Shown here: positions 1 through 5,941 of the stretch, in pieces
Layout of the letters: every line of letters begins with the position of its first letter
Position numbering within the stretch: the stretch's first letter is position 1
Assembly (NCBI GenBank): GCA_903879875.1
Contig: CAIRNC010000461.1
Coordinates: 1-8,027, forward strand
DNA from: an uncultured Bacteroidota bacterium
GTDB lineage: Bacteria > Bacteroidota > Bacteroidia > Flavobacteriales > Flavobacteriaceae
Length of the DNA: 8,027 bases
Reading direction: 5' to 3'
The notes under the pieces: model-generated
Told to the model about the DNA's origin: nothing
What the model saw: the letters and a program-made list of their open reading frames with translations, nothing else
Database searches by the model: none
Position numbers and translations under genes: made by a program

Positions 1-370
1 AACCAATCAACAAATTATAGATGTTGTAAAACAATCGGCAGATAAATTCACAACACCTGACATTTATTACGGTTATGGAATTCCAAATTTTCAATTGGCG
101 CTTACCAATGCTTTAGCTGTAAAAAGTTTTTCTAACACAACATTTACACTTTATCCAAATCCCGTTCAGGAAATGATTTCATTGGGATTTCCAGATGCAT
201 TTGATACTACTAACTTTACCCTATTCAACCTTTTAGGACAAACTGTTTTAGAAAAAAAAGTAATTAAATCAGATGCCTCTGTTTCGTTGGAATCACTTCA
301 TTCTGGGATTTATTACTATAAAATTGAATCTAATACTTATTCGCAATCGGGGAAGATTATTAAAAAATAA
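1..370 (+). CDS. Subtilisin-like (S8) serine protease, C-terminal part, with T9SS type A sorting domain (5' end outside window)
   Basis: The frame is open from base 2 to the TAA at 368-370, giving 122 visible residues of a gene that begins upstream. The first 40 residues (IIDVVKQSADKF, then PDIYYGYGIPNF and an Ala/Leu-rich helix) resemble the end of the S8 catalytic domain, where a GYG-x-x-N motif follows the catalytic Ser region. The Asp/His/Ser triad itself would lie outside the window. Residues 46-122 form a typical T9SS C-terminal domain: YPNPV at 51-55, FNLLGQ at 75-80, SLHSGIYYYKI at 98-108 and a final KIIKK. In this family the domain directs export through the outer membrane and is cleaved off. 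An internal TTG at 95 could be taken as a start, but the homology-like sequence continues upstream of it, so this is a 5'-truncated gene. The sorting domain is near certain; the protease call rests on about 30 residues. Confidence 0.75.
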   Translation, partial: TNQQIIDVVKQSADKFTTPDIYYGYGIPNFQLALTNALAVKSFSNTTFTLYPNPVQEMISLGFPDAFDTTNFTLFNLLGQTVLEKKVIKSDASVSLESLHSGIYYYKIESNTYSQSGKIIKK

Positions 371-405
371 ATAATTGTTAATTCTATTCACATAAAGAAA
401 TCCAA

Positions 406-1107
406 ATGAAAAAATTCGCATTATTAGCATTGTTATTAATCAGCACTAAAAGCATTTCGCAATCAAAAAATTTCATTGATTTGCCTTATATCGAAACTAC
501 TGCTAAAGTGGATACATTAGTTATTCCCGACAGGATTTATCTAAATATTTTAATAACCGAAAAAGACACCAAAGGGAAAACATCTGTTGAAGAATTAGAA
601 AGTAGAATGAATAATAAATTCAAATCTTTAGGAATAAATGTTGAAACACAATTAACGCTAAACGATTTGTCTAGCAACTATAAAAAATATATTTTGAAGC
701 AACAAGATATTTTAAAAACCAAAAATTACACTTTAGTCCTTTACGATGCTAAAATATCGGGTAAAGTATTGATTGCCTTAGAAGAAATCGAAATTTCAAA
801 TGTGATTTTAGAAAAAACAGCCTATTCTAAAGAAGATGAAATGTATTTGATTTTAAAAAGCAAAGCCATTGAAAAGGCAAAAAAACAAGCCATTGCAATG
901 ACAAAACCATTAAATCAAAAGGTAGGAAATGCAATTTTTATTTCAGATGTAAACAATAATATTATTCGAGGAATTCCTGGTGCTAATGCAGGAGTAATAT
1001 TTAGAGCAAAAAGCATAAGTAGTAACGATGAATTTATTCCCGCAGATATCGAATTTGCTAAAATTAAAATTGAAACTTCGTTGAATGTTAATTTTAAACT
1101 TGAATAA
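406..1107 (+). CDS. Secreted SIMPL-domain (DUF541) protein
   Basis: A 233-residue protein with an N-terminal signal peptide (MKKFALLALLLISTKSISQS, cleavage probably near residues 18-20), so it is predicted periplasmic or envelope-located. The mature part fits the SIMPL/DUF541 (YggE-like) family. An N-terminal strand (YIETTAKVDTLVIPD, 28-42) is followed by an acidic/lysine helix (58-75). An Ala/Lys-rich helix (152-168) with LNQKVGNAIFISD (169-181) is the usual SIMPL core. A C-terminal strand pair (215-232, IEFAKIKIETSLNVNF) ends the protein, as in family members. No catalytic residues are known; relatives are linked to oxidative stress or have no defined role. The ATG follows an A-rich leader without a Shine-Dalgarno, normal for this phylum. 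It lies 35 nt after the protease gene with no clear terminator or -7 box between, so co-transcription is possible. It converges on the minus-strand gene that ends at 1130, with 22 nt between stops. Confidence 0.8.
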   Translation: MKKFALLALLLISTKSISQSKNFIDLPYIETTAKVDTLVIPDRIYLNILITEKDTKGKTSVEELESRMNNKFKSLGINVETQLTLNDLSSNYKKYILKQQDILKTKNYTLVLYDAKISGKVLIALEEIEISNVILEKTAYSKEDEMYLILKSKAIEKAKKQAIAMTKPLNQKVGNAIFISDVNNNIIRGIPGANAGVIFRAKSISSNDEFIPADIEFAKIKIETSLNVNFKLE

Positions 1108-1129
1108 AATAAATCAATACAAATTAATT

Positions 1130-2245
1130 CTATAAATCCAATCGGAAGGTTTTGCGTTTTTTGTGCATTATGGGTTGAAAATTCTTCCAAAGCAGTTGCA
1201 CTTTGTTATTTTCTTCCAATTCTGGATTGGTTTCAATAAATTTTATGCCTCGTCTTTTAAAAACATGGTACATTTCCTTGAAAATTAGGGCAGCAACACC
1301 TTTATTTTGATATTCGGGATCAACACCTATAAGATAAAACTCGGCATATTCATTTTTCTTCATGGCTTTTAGCAAATGTAGAAATCCAAAAGGAAACAAA
1401 CTACCATTCGCTTTTTGAAAAGCTTTTGAAAAAGAAGGCATCGTGATACCAAAAGCAATTAATTTATCGTTTTTATCCACTACGCAACTGATGAAATCGG
1501 GATGAATGAACGAAATGTATTTTTCTTTATAATGGTCAATTTGAAATTGCTGAATGGGCACAAATGTTTCCAAATCAGCATAGGATTTATTGAGCAATCC
1601 AAACATTTCATCTACATAGGGCAAAATGGCTTTTGAACTTTTGAATGTCAACGATTTCAGGTGGTAACGGCGTGCTATCAATTCAGAAAGTGGACCAAAT
1701 TTATCCATTGAAATGTTTTTGAATTCAATTTTAAATTCATGCCATTCCGATTCTTTGATAAATCCTAATTTTTCTAAATGCGCTGGATAATACGGATGAT
1801 TGTATAATCCAATCATAGTGGCCAATTGGTCAAAACCATCAGTAAGCATTCCTGCTTTGTCCATATTTGAAAACCCAACAGGGCCTTCTATGTAGTCTAA
1901 ATGATGTGAAGTTCCAATTTCAGACACTTTTTGAAGCAACGCTTTTGTAACCTCAATATCATCAATGACATCAAACCAACCGAAACGCATTTTTAATTTC
2001 TTTTGTTCTTTAACTTCTACCCAATTGATAATAGCCGCAATTCGACCAACAACGGTTTCGCCTTTATAGGCTAGAAAAAATTGTGCTTGTGCAGTATCAA
2101 AAATCGGATTGGATTTGTCAAAACTTTTTAATTCGTCTTTAATTAAAGGCGGTACCCAATAAGGATTGTTTTTATAAATCGAAAACGGAAATTTTATAAA
2201 TGCCAATAATTCCTTATTGGTAATAGCTTCTTTAATCGTAATCAT
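1130..2245 (-). CDS. GNAT-fold acyltransferase of the YghO / bacterial ceramide synthase-like family
   Basis: A 371-residue soluble protein with no signal peptide or membrane segment. The N-terminal block FPFSIYKNNPYWVPPL (19-34) is the hallmark of the YghO-like family. It is followed by FFLAYKGETVVGRIAA (56-71), FGWFDVIDD (88-96), GPVGFSNMDKAGMLTDGF (121-138) and a Tyr/Pro-rich YNHPYYPAHLEKLGF (148-162). The C-terminal half carries a GNAT motif A, LIGVDPEYQNKGVAAL at 305-320, where Q313-N-K-G-V-A318 would form the acyl-CoA pyrophosphate loop. ETNPELEENNKV (338-349) follows, as in GNAT motif B. From memory, this family includes the Caulobacter ceramide synthase bCerS, which N-acylates a sphingoid base. 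The substrate here is not shown by the sequence; sphingoid bases or capnine-type sulfonolipid bases are an inference. The gene is second in an operon: its ATG overlaps the stop of the upstream barrel gene by one base (TAATG), suggesting translational coupling. Confidence 0.75.
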   Translation of the reverse strand: MITIKEAITNKELLAFIKFPFSIYKNNPYWVPPLIKDELKSFDKSNPIFDTAQAQFFLAYKGETVVGRIAAIINWVEVKEQKKLKMRFGWFDVIDDIEVTKALLQKVSEIGTSHHLDYIEGPVGFSNMDKAGMLTDGFDQLATMIGLYNHPYYPAHLEKLGFIKESEWHEFKIEFKNISMDKFGPLSELIARRYHLKSLTFKSSKAILPYVDEMFGLLNKSYADLETFVPIQQFQIDHYKEKYISFIHPDFISCVVDKNDKLIAFGITMPSFSKAFQKANGSLFPFGFLHLLKAMKKNEYAEFYLIGVDPEYQNKGVAALIFKEMYHVFKRRGIKFIETNPELEENNKVQLLWKNFQPIMHKKRKTFRLDL

Positions 2246-3189
2246 TATACTTTTCCTGGTAAAACGGTTTTCTTTTTCTTCTTTTTATCTTTTTTCCCTT
2301 TTACCTTCGCTTTTTGAATTCGCAACATTACATCGCTATAATCACCATCAAATCGCCAAGAAATACCGACACCTCCATAAAACAAGGAAGGAGTTTCTTT
2401 AAAATTAGTTCCAATAGAAGCGTCTATTTGTATGTCATCACCTATTAAACAAGCGGCTCCACCACGCAAAATAGCATCTGAATAAAATTCACTTTTATAG
2501 CCTTGATTTTCGACAAAACCAGACCATTGCTCATTGAATCCTTTGGTCAACGTCAACACATAGCCATAACTTGGATATTCTGTTGTAATTTTATCGGCAA
2601 TAATATTAGTTATTAAAACCATTCCGCCTGTAAACTGATTTTGAGTAATCAACATGACTTTTGGACTAATTTTAGGATCGCTTTTAAACGTATAGGGATT
2701 ATTGACATTTACGTTAACCCCAGCAAAAGCGGCTACAGAAGGAATAAACTGTCTCCATTTGAATTTGTATTTGGCTTTCCAACTGTAAACGTTTTTCTTC
2801 TCTTCATAGTTTTTACTTGGATCATAGAACAAGTATTTGGCACCAATAACGGCTTGTTTCAAGGCATTACGATTTTCTACTTCAAAAGGGGTTTTGTATT
2901 GATCAAATTGGTATTGCAATTTTACATTAAACTCCAGCTCTTCTAAAAAAGCGCCATAACGCAAATTCAAATCGGTCCCTACTCCATTGATTTCGGTGCC
3001 CATTATAGAATGATTTTCTTGAATACCATAGAATCCTGCTTCTACCTGAATGACACTTTTTCCAACTGCAAAAGGCGATTGCGACTCGCCCGGACGATTG
3101 GAATTAATTTGATCCGTATACTGTGCGCGTGCAGTAAAAGCAAGTAACAAAAGGGTTAAGGTAAATAATCGGTTGTAGTTGTACATCAT
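2245..3189 (-). CDS. Outer-membrane beta-barrel protein, transporter / MetA-pathway (Phenol_MetA_deg-like) family
   Basis: A 314-residue protein with a signal peptide (hydrophobic LTLLLLAFTARAQ, probable cleavage after A22). The start of the mature chain, NRPGESQSPFAVGKSVIQVE (31-50), matches the opening of the family annotated as transporter or MetA pathway of phenol degradation. The rest is alternating amphipathic strands with aromatic ends, as in an outer-membrane barrel, for example 85-96, 205-216, 253-265 and YGGVGISWRF at 271-280. Barrel proteins of this type are channel-like, but a specific substrate cannot be read from the sequence. After the last strand comes an unusual tail (292-314) with 12 lysines, including six in a row (302-307). 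Two adjacent ATGs (3189 and 3186) could start it; the first is taken. It is the first gene of a pair with the GNAT gene (TAATG overlap), with a perfect -7 box at 3227-3234. Confidence 0.7.
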   Translation of the reverse strand: MMYNYNRLFTLTLLLLAFTARAQYTDQINSNRPGESQSPFAVGKSVIQVEAGFYGIQENHSIMGTEINGVGTDLNLRYGAFLEELEFNVKLQYQFDQYKTPFEVENRNALKQAVIGAKYLFYDPSKNYEEKKNVYSWKAKYKFKWRQFIPSVAAFAGVNVNVNNPYTFKSDPKISPKVMLITQNQFTGGMVLITNIIADKITTEYPSYGYVLTLTKGFNEQWSGFVENQGYKSEFYSDAILRGGAACLIGDDIQIDASIGTNFKETPSLFYGGVGISWRFDGDYSDVMLRIQKAKVKGKKDKKKKKKTVLPGKV

Positions 3190-3226
3190 ATCTTTTTATT
3201 TAAAATATAAAATTGTAATAAGTTTC

Positions 3227-3234
3227 CAAAAGTA
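3227..3234 (-). promoter_or_regulatory. Bacteroidota -7 promoter element (TACTTTTG) for the barrel/GNAT operon
   Basis: On the minus strand this reads TACTTTTG, an exact match to the TAnnTTTG consensus of the primary sigma factor in this phylum. It lies 37 nt before the upstream ATG, giving a leader of roughly 30 nt. The best TTG upstream is only 12 nt away (3247-3249), shorter than the usual 17-23 nt spacing, so the -33 element is weak or absent. Confidence 0.5.
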
Positions 3235-3298
3235 GTATAAATTATGCAAATTACATAGTAGCCACCCGAAGTCCGAAAACAGCGTTAGAAAAAGAGTA

Positions 3299-3348
3299 GA
3301 GTAAAGAAAATAGAGAATAGAAAAAAGAGAATAGAAAAAAGATAATAG
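3299..3348 (+). repeat. 14-nt purine-rich tandem repeat, about 3.6 copies
   Basis: Two identical adjacent copies of gagaatagaaaaaa occupy 3313-3326 and 3327-3340. A degenerate copy precedes them (3299-3312, three mismatches) and a partial copy follows (3341-3348, gataatag). One strand is almost entirely purine. The period is not a multiple of three and the unit contains TAG, so it does not code for protein. It looks like a slippage-generated minisatellite. Confidence 0.75.
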
Positions 3349-3360
3349 CCTTACAACCTT

Positions 3361-3514
3361 TGTCTATTTAGATGTGAACCTCAACACAATTATATACCTG
3401 TTTCAACACATATAGATGCGACACTCAACGCATTTAGATGTGTGGCTCGTTACATCTAAATGCGTGAGCTCACACATTTAGATGCGTGGACGCACGCATT
3501 TAGATGCGCTACAA
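3361..3514 (+). repeat. Array of seven 22-nt units built on CATTTAGATG, one unit inverted
   Basis: The sequence divides exactly into 22-nt units: 3361-3382, 3383-3404, 3405-3426, 3427-3448, 3449-3470, 3471-3492 and 3493-3514. Units 4, 6 and 7 share a CATTTAGATG core preceded by ac(g/a) and followed by (c/t)G. Units 1 and 3 differ from the core by one base each, and unit 2 is strongly degenerate. In unit 5 the core is CATCTAAATG, the exact reverse complement, in the same register. The first three units are less well conserved than the later ones, as if decaying from the left. The period is about two helical turns. Since 22 is not divisible by three and the core contains TAG, successive units put stops in all frames, so the array is non-coding. 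Confidence 0.8.
3428..3484 (+). repeat. Overlapping inverted repeats: 14-bp hairpin or 32-nt near-palindrome
   Basis: The segment acgcatttagatgt (3428-3441) is perfectly complementary to acatctaaatgcgt (3452-3465), with a 10-nt loop. The same inverted unit also forms a near-palindrome with the next unit at 3453-3484: the CATCTAAATG arm (3453-3462) pairs with CATTTAGATG (3475-3484) around tgagctca, with 15 of 16 pairs matched. The two foldings share bases and exclude each other. No T-run follows, so a simple intrinsic terminator is unlikely. Confidence 0.7.
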
Positions 3515-3618
3515 CAAGCGTAAATACAGCTGTAGCGGTACCTTTAACCAAACCTTCCTTGCCTATTAACAATACCGCACCGATTTTCTAATTAAAGGCG
3601 AAAAATCACGATAAAAGT

Positions 3619-3647
3619 TTGGATTGTGTTTATTAATTATATATTTT
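3619..3647 (+). promoter_or_regulatory. Possible promoter for the T9SS cargo gene (TTG-N18-TATATTTT)
   Basis: TTG at 3619-3621 and TATATTTT at 3640-3647 are separated by 18 nt, in the usual range for Bacteroidota -33/-7 elements. The -7 box matches TAnnTTTG at seven of eight positions. It would give a leader of about 70 nt. In such AT-rich DNA a chance match is quite possible. Confidence 0.35.
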
Positions 3648-3722
3648 TAACGAATTAATTACTTAAAAGGTAAGTTCTCCAAGCCACAAATCATACAAAT
3701 AACGTTTAAAACCATTTATAAA

Positions 3723-5456
3723 ATGAAACTTATTAAACCCACCCTACTCTTACTAGTAATACTTCAACTCTTCTGTTGGAACACCCAAGCCCAATCGTGG
3801 CAATGGCTCAAAAAAGGGGGAAGTTACACCAATCTAAATGAAAATGAGCGCGTAAAATCGATGGCAATAGACCCACAAAACAACGTGTATCTGTTAGCCA
3901 ATGTAGGGCCTTCCGAATTACAAATTGACAATATTCCTAAAACTGCCTACTCTTATGACGGCCCCATTAGAGGGAGTAGTATGATTGCTAGTTTTGGATG
4001 TGATGGCACTTACAGGTGGTCGAAAGTAATTGGGGGCTACAAAGGTGCAGTAATCCATCGTGTCAAAACCGACAATTTAGGTAATGTATATGTAGCAGGT
4101 TATGCACCAATTCCAGGATTTGGAGACCCAGCTGTGCATTTTGACACTGATTATACTTTACCTGCTACTCAGTCGGGTTCTAATTACAAAAAGACAGCGT
4201 TTATCTTAAAGTATAACAGTAGTGGTGTGTTTCAATGGTTGCAAATGCCTCAACCTGATAATTTAACCGCAATAGAAGCTTCTCTTAATATGGATTCCGT
4301 AGATTTAGAAGTAGATCCACAAGGCAATAGTTATTGGCTGTGTAAATTTCATCCAGGTGTTTTCGCCAATGGGGCATTAACCATTACTCAAAATGAAACC
4401 CGTATTATAAAATATGATGCACAAGGCAATTATACAGGCTCGATTTTAATAGACATTCAATCTAGTGGTGGTGAAAAAATTTTAAAATTGTACCGAGACC
4501 ACAATAACGGTCATTTTTATTTTACAGGGCAGATTCTTTTTAGTAGCCAAGAATTTGTAACAATTGCAGGTGAATCATTAACAACATCTAAATATGTTGC
4601 TGCTTTTGATAATATGGGCAATTACTTGTGGAAAAAAACAAATGATACAGTCGATACACTACCAATATTTGGAGAAGATGGTTATTTAACAATTGATGAT
4701 AACAATTACATCTATTACAGCAGTGTTGCTTGGCTTAACACTACTACAACTAATGAAACATTTGCAGGTATAAACTTCAGCAATGATGCAACAACTACTC
4801 ATCCATTTATAGTAAAACTAAATGCTAGTGGTGCTGTTGTTAATTATACCTCTGGATCGAAAGGCTGGTCAACAGCTATTAGCTATCGCAATGGTGTTTT
4901 AAGTTTAGCTGCTAACATGCAGTCAATGACATGGCAGAACATAAACATACCAGATGGTGTGAATATCAATTATAAACCAAGTGTATTACAGTTTGACGCG
5001 GCTACATTAGGTATTCTTTCTGCCAATCAAATGGCAGTTTCAGGTAATTATAATCCACCAACAGCAGTAGTTACAGATAGCAACAACAATATTTATATGG
5101 GGGGTTATTTTGAGGGTACACTCACCGCAGGGAGTACAACTGTAACTAATAATCCGTTTGGTTCCTCAGACTTTTATATTGCCAAGTTTGGCTCTAGCAA
5201 TTGTGCTTTAGGTGTTGAAACCCCTGTATTTAAAGATTTAAATGTCTATCCTAACCCTGTGCAATCACAATTATATTTCGATAACGAAGAGGCAATGCAA
5301 TATGAATTGTACAACGTCTTGGGCAAGAAAATACAATCGGGCAGTCTAGCCGTTCATGGGCAAGTGGATTGTAGTAGTCTGCCATCGGGCATGTATCTGC
5401 TAAAATTGCAAAATGAAAAAGGGGAGATAAAAGTGGTAAAGGTTAGTAGGTTGTAG
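3723..5456 (+). CDS. T9SS-secreted protein with beta-propeller-like (SBBP-type) repeats and type A sorting domain
   Basis: A 577-residue protein with an N-terminal signal peptide (KPTLLLLVILQLFCWNTQAQ, residues 5-24). The body repeats a motif of the form V-x-D-x-x-G/N-N-x-Y-x-x-G-Y: 44-60 (MAIDPQNNVYLLAN), 113-127 (VKTDNLGNVYVAGY), 194-208 (EVDPQGNSYWLCKF), 322-336 (TIDDNNYIYYSSVA) and 448-462 (VVTDSNNNIYMGGY). Between these lie segments of the type x-F-I-x-K-Y/F-x-x-x-G (159-172, 227-240, 291-303, 361-370, 483-490). This alternation is typical of SBBP-like beta-propellers. Residues about 505-577 are a T9SS type A domain (LNVYPNPVQ, YNVLGKKI, LPSGMYLLKL, VKVSRL). It should be exported to the surface or medium and processed. 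No enzymatic residues are evident; its role is unknown, perhaps binding or adhesion. It stands alone after the long intergenic region. Confidence 0.85.
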   Translation: MKLIKPTLLLLVILQLFCWNTQAQSWQWLKKGGSYTNLNENERVKSMAIDPQNNVYLLANVGPSELQIDNIPKTAYSYDGPIRGSSMIASFGCDGTYRWSKVIGGYKGAVIHRVKTDNLGNVYVAGYAPIPGFGDPAVHFDTDYTLPATQSGSNYKKTAFILKYNSSGVFQWLQMPQPDNLTAIEASLNMDSVDLEVDPQGNSYWLCKFHPGVFANGALTITQNETRIIKYDAQGNYTGSILIDIQSSGGEKILKLYRDHNNGHFYFTGQILFSSQEFVTIAGESLTTSKYVAAFDNMGNYLWKKTNDTVDTLPIFGEDGYLTIDDNNYIYYSSVAWLNTTTTNETFAGINFSNDATTTHPFIVKLNASGAVVNYTSGSKGWSTAISYRNGVLSLAANMQSMTWQNINIPDGVNINYKPSVLQFDAATLGILSANQMAVSGNYNPPTAVVTDSNNNIYMGGYFEGTLTAGSTTVTNNPFGSSDFYIAKFGSSNCALGVETPVFKDLNVYPNPVQSQLYFDNEEAMQYELYNVLGKKIQSGSLAVHGQVDCSSLPSGMYLLKLQNEKGEIKVVKVSRL

Positions 5457-5461
5457 CCGTT

Positions 5462-5518
5462 TTTTCGCTAATTACTAATCACTCGTTATTAATTACTCTA
5501 TTTTCGTTACTAATCACT
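5462..5518 (+). repeat. Short direct repeat (TTTTCG ... TTACTAATCACT) in an AT-rich spacer
   Basis: TTTTCG followed by TTACTAATCACT occurs twice: 5462-5467 with 5472-5483, and 5501-5506 with 5507-5518. A related attaattact lies between. The spacer after the T9SS cargo gene is low in complexity and shows no stem-loop with a T-tract. The repeat is probably a local duplication. Confidence 0.5.
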
Positions 5519-5578
5519 AAAAGCTTATTTTATTATATTTTTAAGAATGATAAATGAAATTATAAACTTCAGATTCGT

Positions 5579-5586
5579 TAATTTTG
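5579..5586 (+). promoter_or_regulatory. -7 promoter element (TAATTTTG) for the DUF4834-type gene
   Basis: TAATTTTG is a full match to TAnnTTTG and lies 17 nt before the ATG at 5604, giving a leader of about 10 nt. A second, seven-of-eight box (TATATTTT, 5534-5541) would give a leader of about 55 nt. Either box would start transcription at or after the more upstream ATG at 5547, which argues for 5604 as the true start. No convincing TTG was found at the -33 position of either box. Confidence 0.4.
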
Positions 5587-5603
5587 TCAAAAATTATTCA
5601 ATT

Positions 5604-5879
5604 ATGCAAACAGCTTCATTTAGTGGCACTATAGAAACCATTTTTTATATCATCGTTTTTTACTATGTGTTTAAATTTTTAGCACGATTGTTTTTGCCGC
5701 TTTTGGTTAAGAAAGTAGTCGAAAAAGCAGGTCAAAACTTTCAACAGCAATACAATTATCAAAATCAAAATACACAAACACAAAACAAAGACGAAATAAT
5801 TTACGATTCAGCTAAAGCTACAAAACCCCGCGAAACCAAAAAAGTGGGCGAATACGTAGATTATGAAGAAATTGATTAA
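5604..5879 (+). CDS. Small membrane protein, DUF4834-type
   Basis: A 91-residue protein starting MQTASFSGTIETIFYIIVFY. One hydrophobic segment (about residues 8-33, rich in Phe, Tyr, Ile and Leu) is followed by a basic LVKKVVEKAG stretch. A Gln/Asn-rich linker (about 44-60) and a charged C-terminal tail ending VGEYVDYEEID come next. This arrangement matches the short Bacteroidota family DUF4834, whose function is unknown. The frame is open further upstream to an ATG at 5547, which would add 19 residues (MINEIINFRFVNFVKNYSI). I chose 5604 because the family resemblance starts there as I recall it and because promoter-like boxes overlap or follow the 5547 start. The next gene begins 62 nt after the stop on the same strand, so the two may be co-transcribed. 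Confidence 0.7.
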   Translation: MQTASFSGTIETIFYIIVFYYVFKFLARLFLPLLVKKVVEKAGQNFQQQYNYQNQNTQTQNKDEIIYDSAKATKPRETKKVGEYVDYEEID

Positions 5880-5916
5880 GTTTGCAGTTGACAGTCTTTG
5901 GTTCTGTGCATAACCT

Positions 5917-5924
5917 TAACTTTT
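5917..5924 (+). promoter_or_regulatory. Weak possible -7 box (TAACTTTT) before the YfhO-family gene
   Basis: TAACTTTT matches TAnnTTTG at seven of eight positions, with a TTG at 5898-5900 only 16 nt upstream. It lies 17 nt before the ATG at 5942. The match is modest, and transcription from the upstream small gene is an equally good explanation. Confidence 0.2.
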
Positions 5925-5941
5925 AACTTTACACTTTTTTG

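Larger units (their letters stand above)
3190..3722. other. Divergent intergenic region with repeats, no gene
   Basis: This 533-bp gap separates the starts of two oppositely directed genes. I find no credible coding frame in it. It holds, from left to right: the minus-strand promoter (3227-3234), an A/G-rich 14-nt tandem repeat (3299-3348), the 22-nt repeat array (3361-3514), a unique stretch of about 100 bp, and a plausible plus-strand promoter (3619-3647) with a leader of about 75 nt. Within 3535-3598 there are short complementary segments (gcggta/taccgc and cctttaa/ttaaagg), but these are too short to call a structure. Confidence 0.7.

Noticed and set aside
95..370. Separate small gene starting at TTG 95
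   Set aside because: The frame continues open to the left edge with sequence resembling the end of a subtilisin domain, so this is the C-terminus of a larger gene.
1108..1129. Bidirectional terminator between the convergent genes
   Set aside because: The 22-nt gap is AT-rich but contains no stem long enough to support an intrinsic terminator.
915..1190. Minus-strand ORF of 91 codons
   Set aside because: It lies opposite the SIMPL-domain gene and overlaps the end of the GNAT gene; its protein resembles no family and has no promoter.
2217..2402. Plus-strand ORF of 61 codons
   Set aside because: Antisense to the junction of the GNAT and barrel genes; its Phe/Leu-rich start is the complement of the lysine-rich tail.
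2641..2946. Plus-strand ORF of 101 codons
   Set aside because: It is antisense within the barrel gene; hydrophobic content results from the complement of beta-strand codons, and no domain is visible.
3361..3514. CRISPR array
   Set aside because: Units are contiguous 22-mers with variable flanks of about 10 nt rather than repeats separated by long unique spacers; one unit is inverted and no cas genes are present.
3535..3598. Structured RNA or riboswitch before the T9SS cargo gene
   Set aside because: Only 6-7-nt complementary segments were found, which compete with each other, and no known riboswitch core was recognised.
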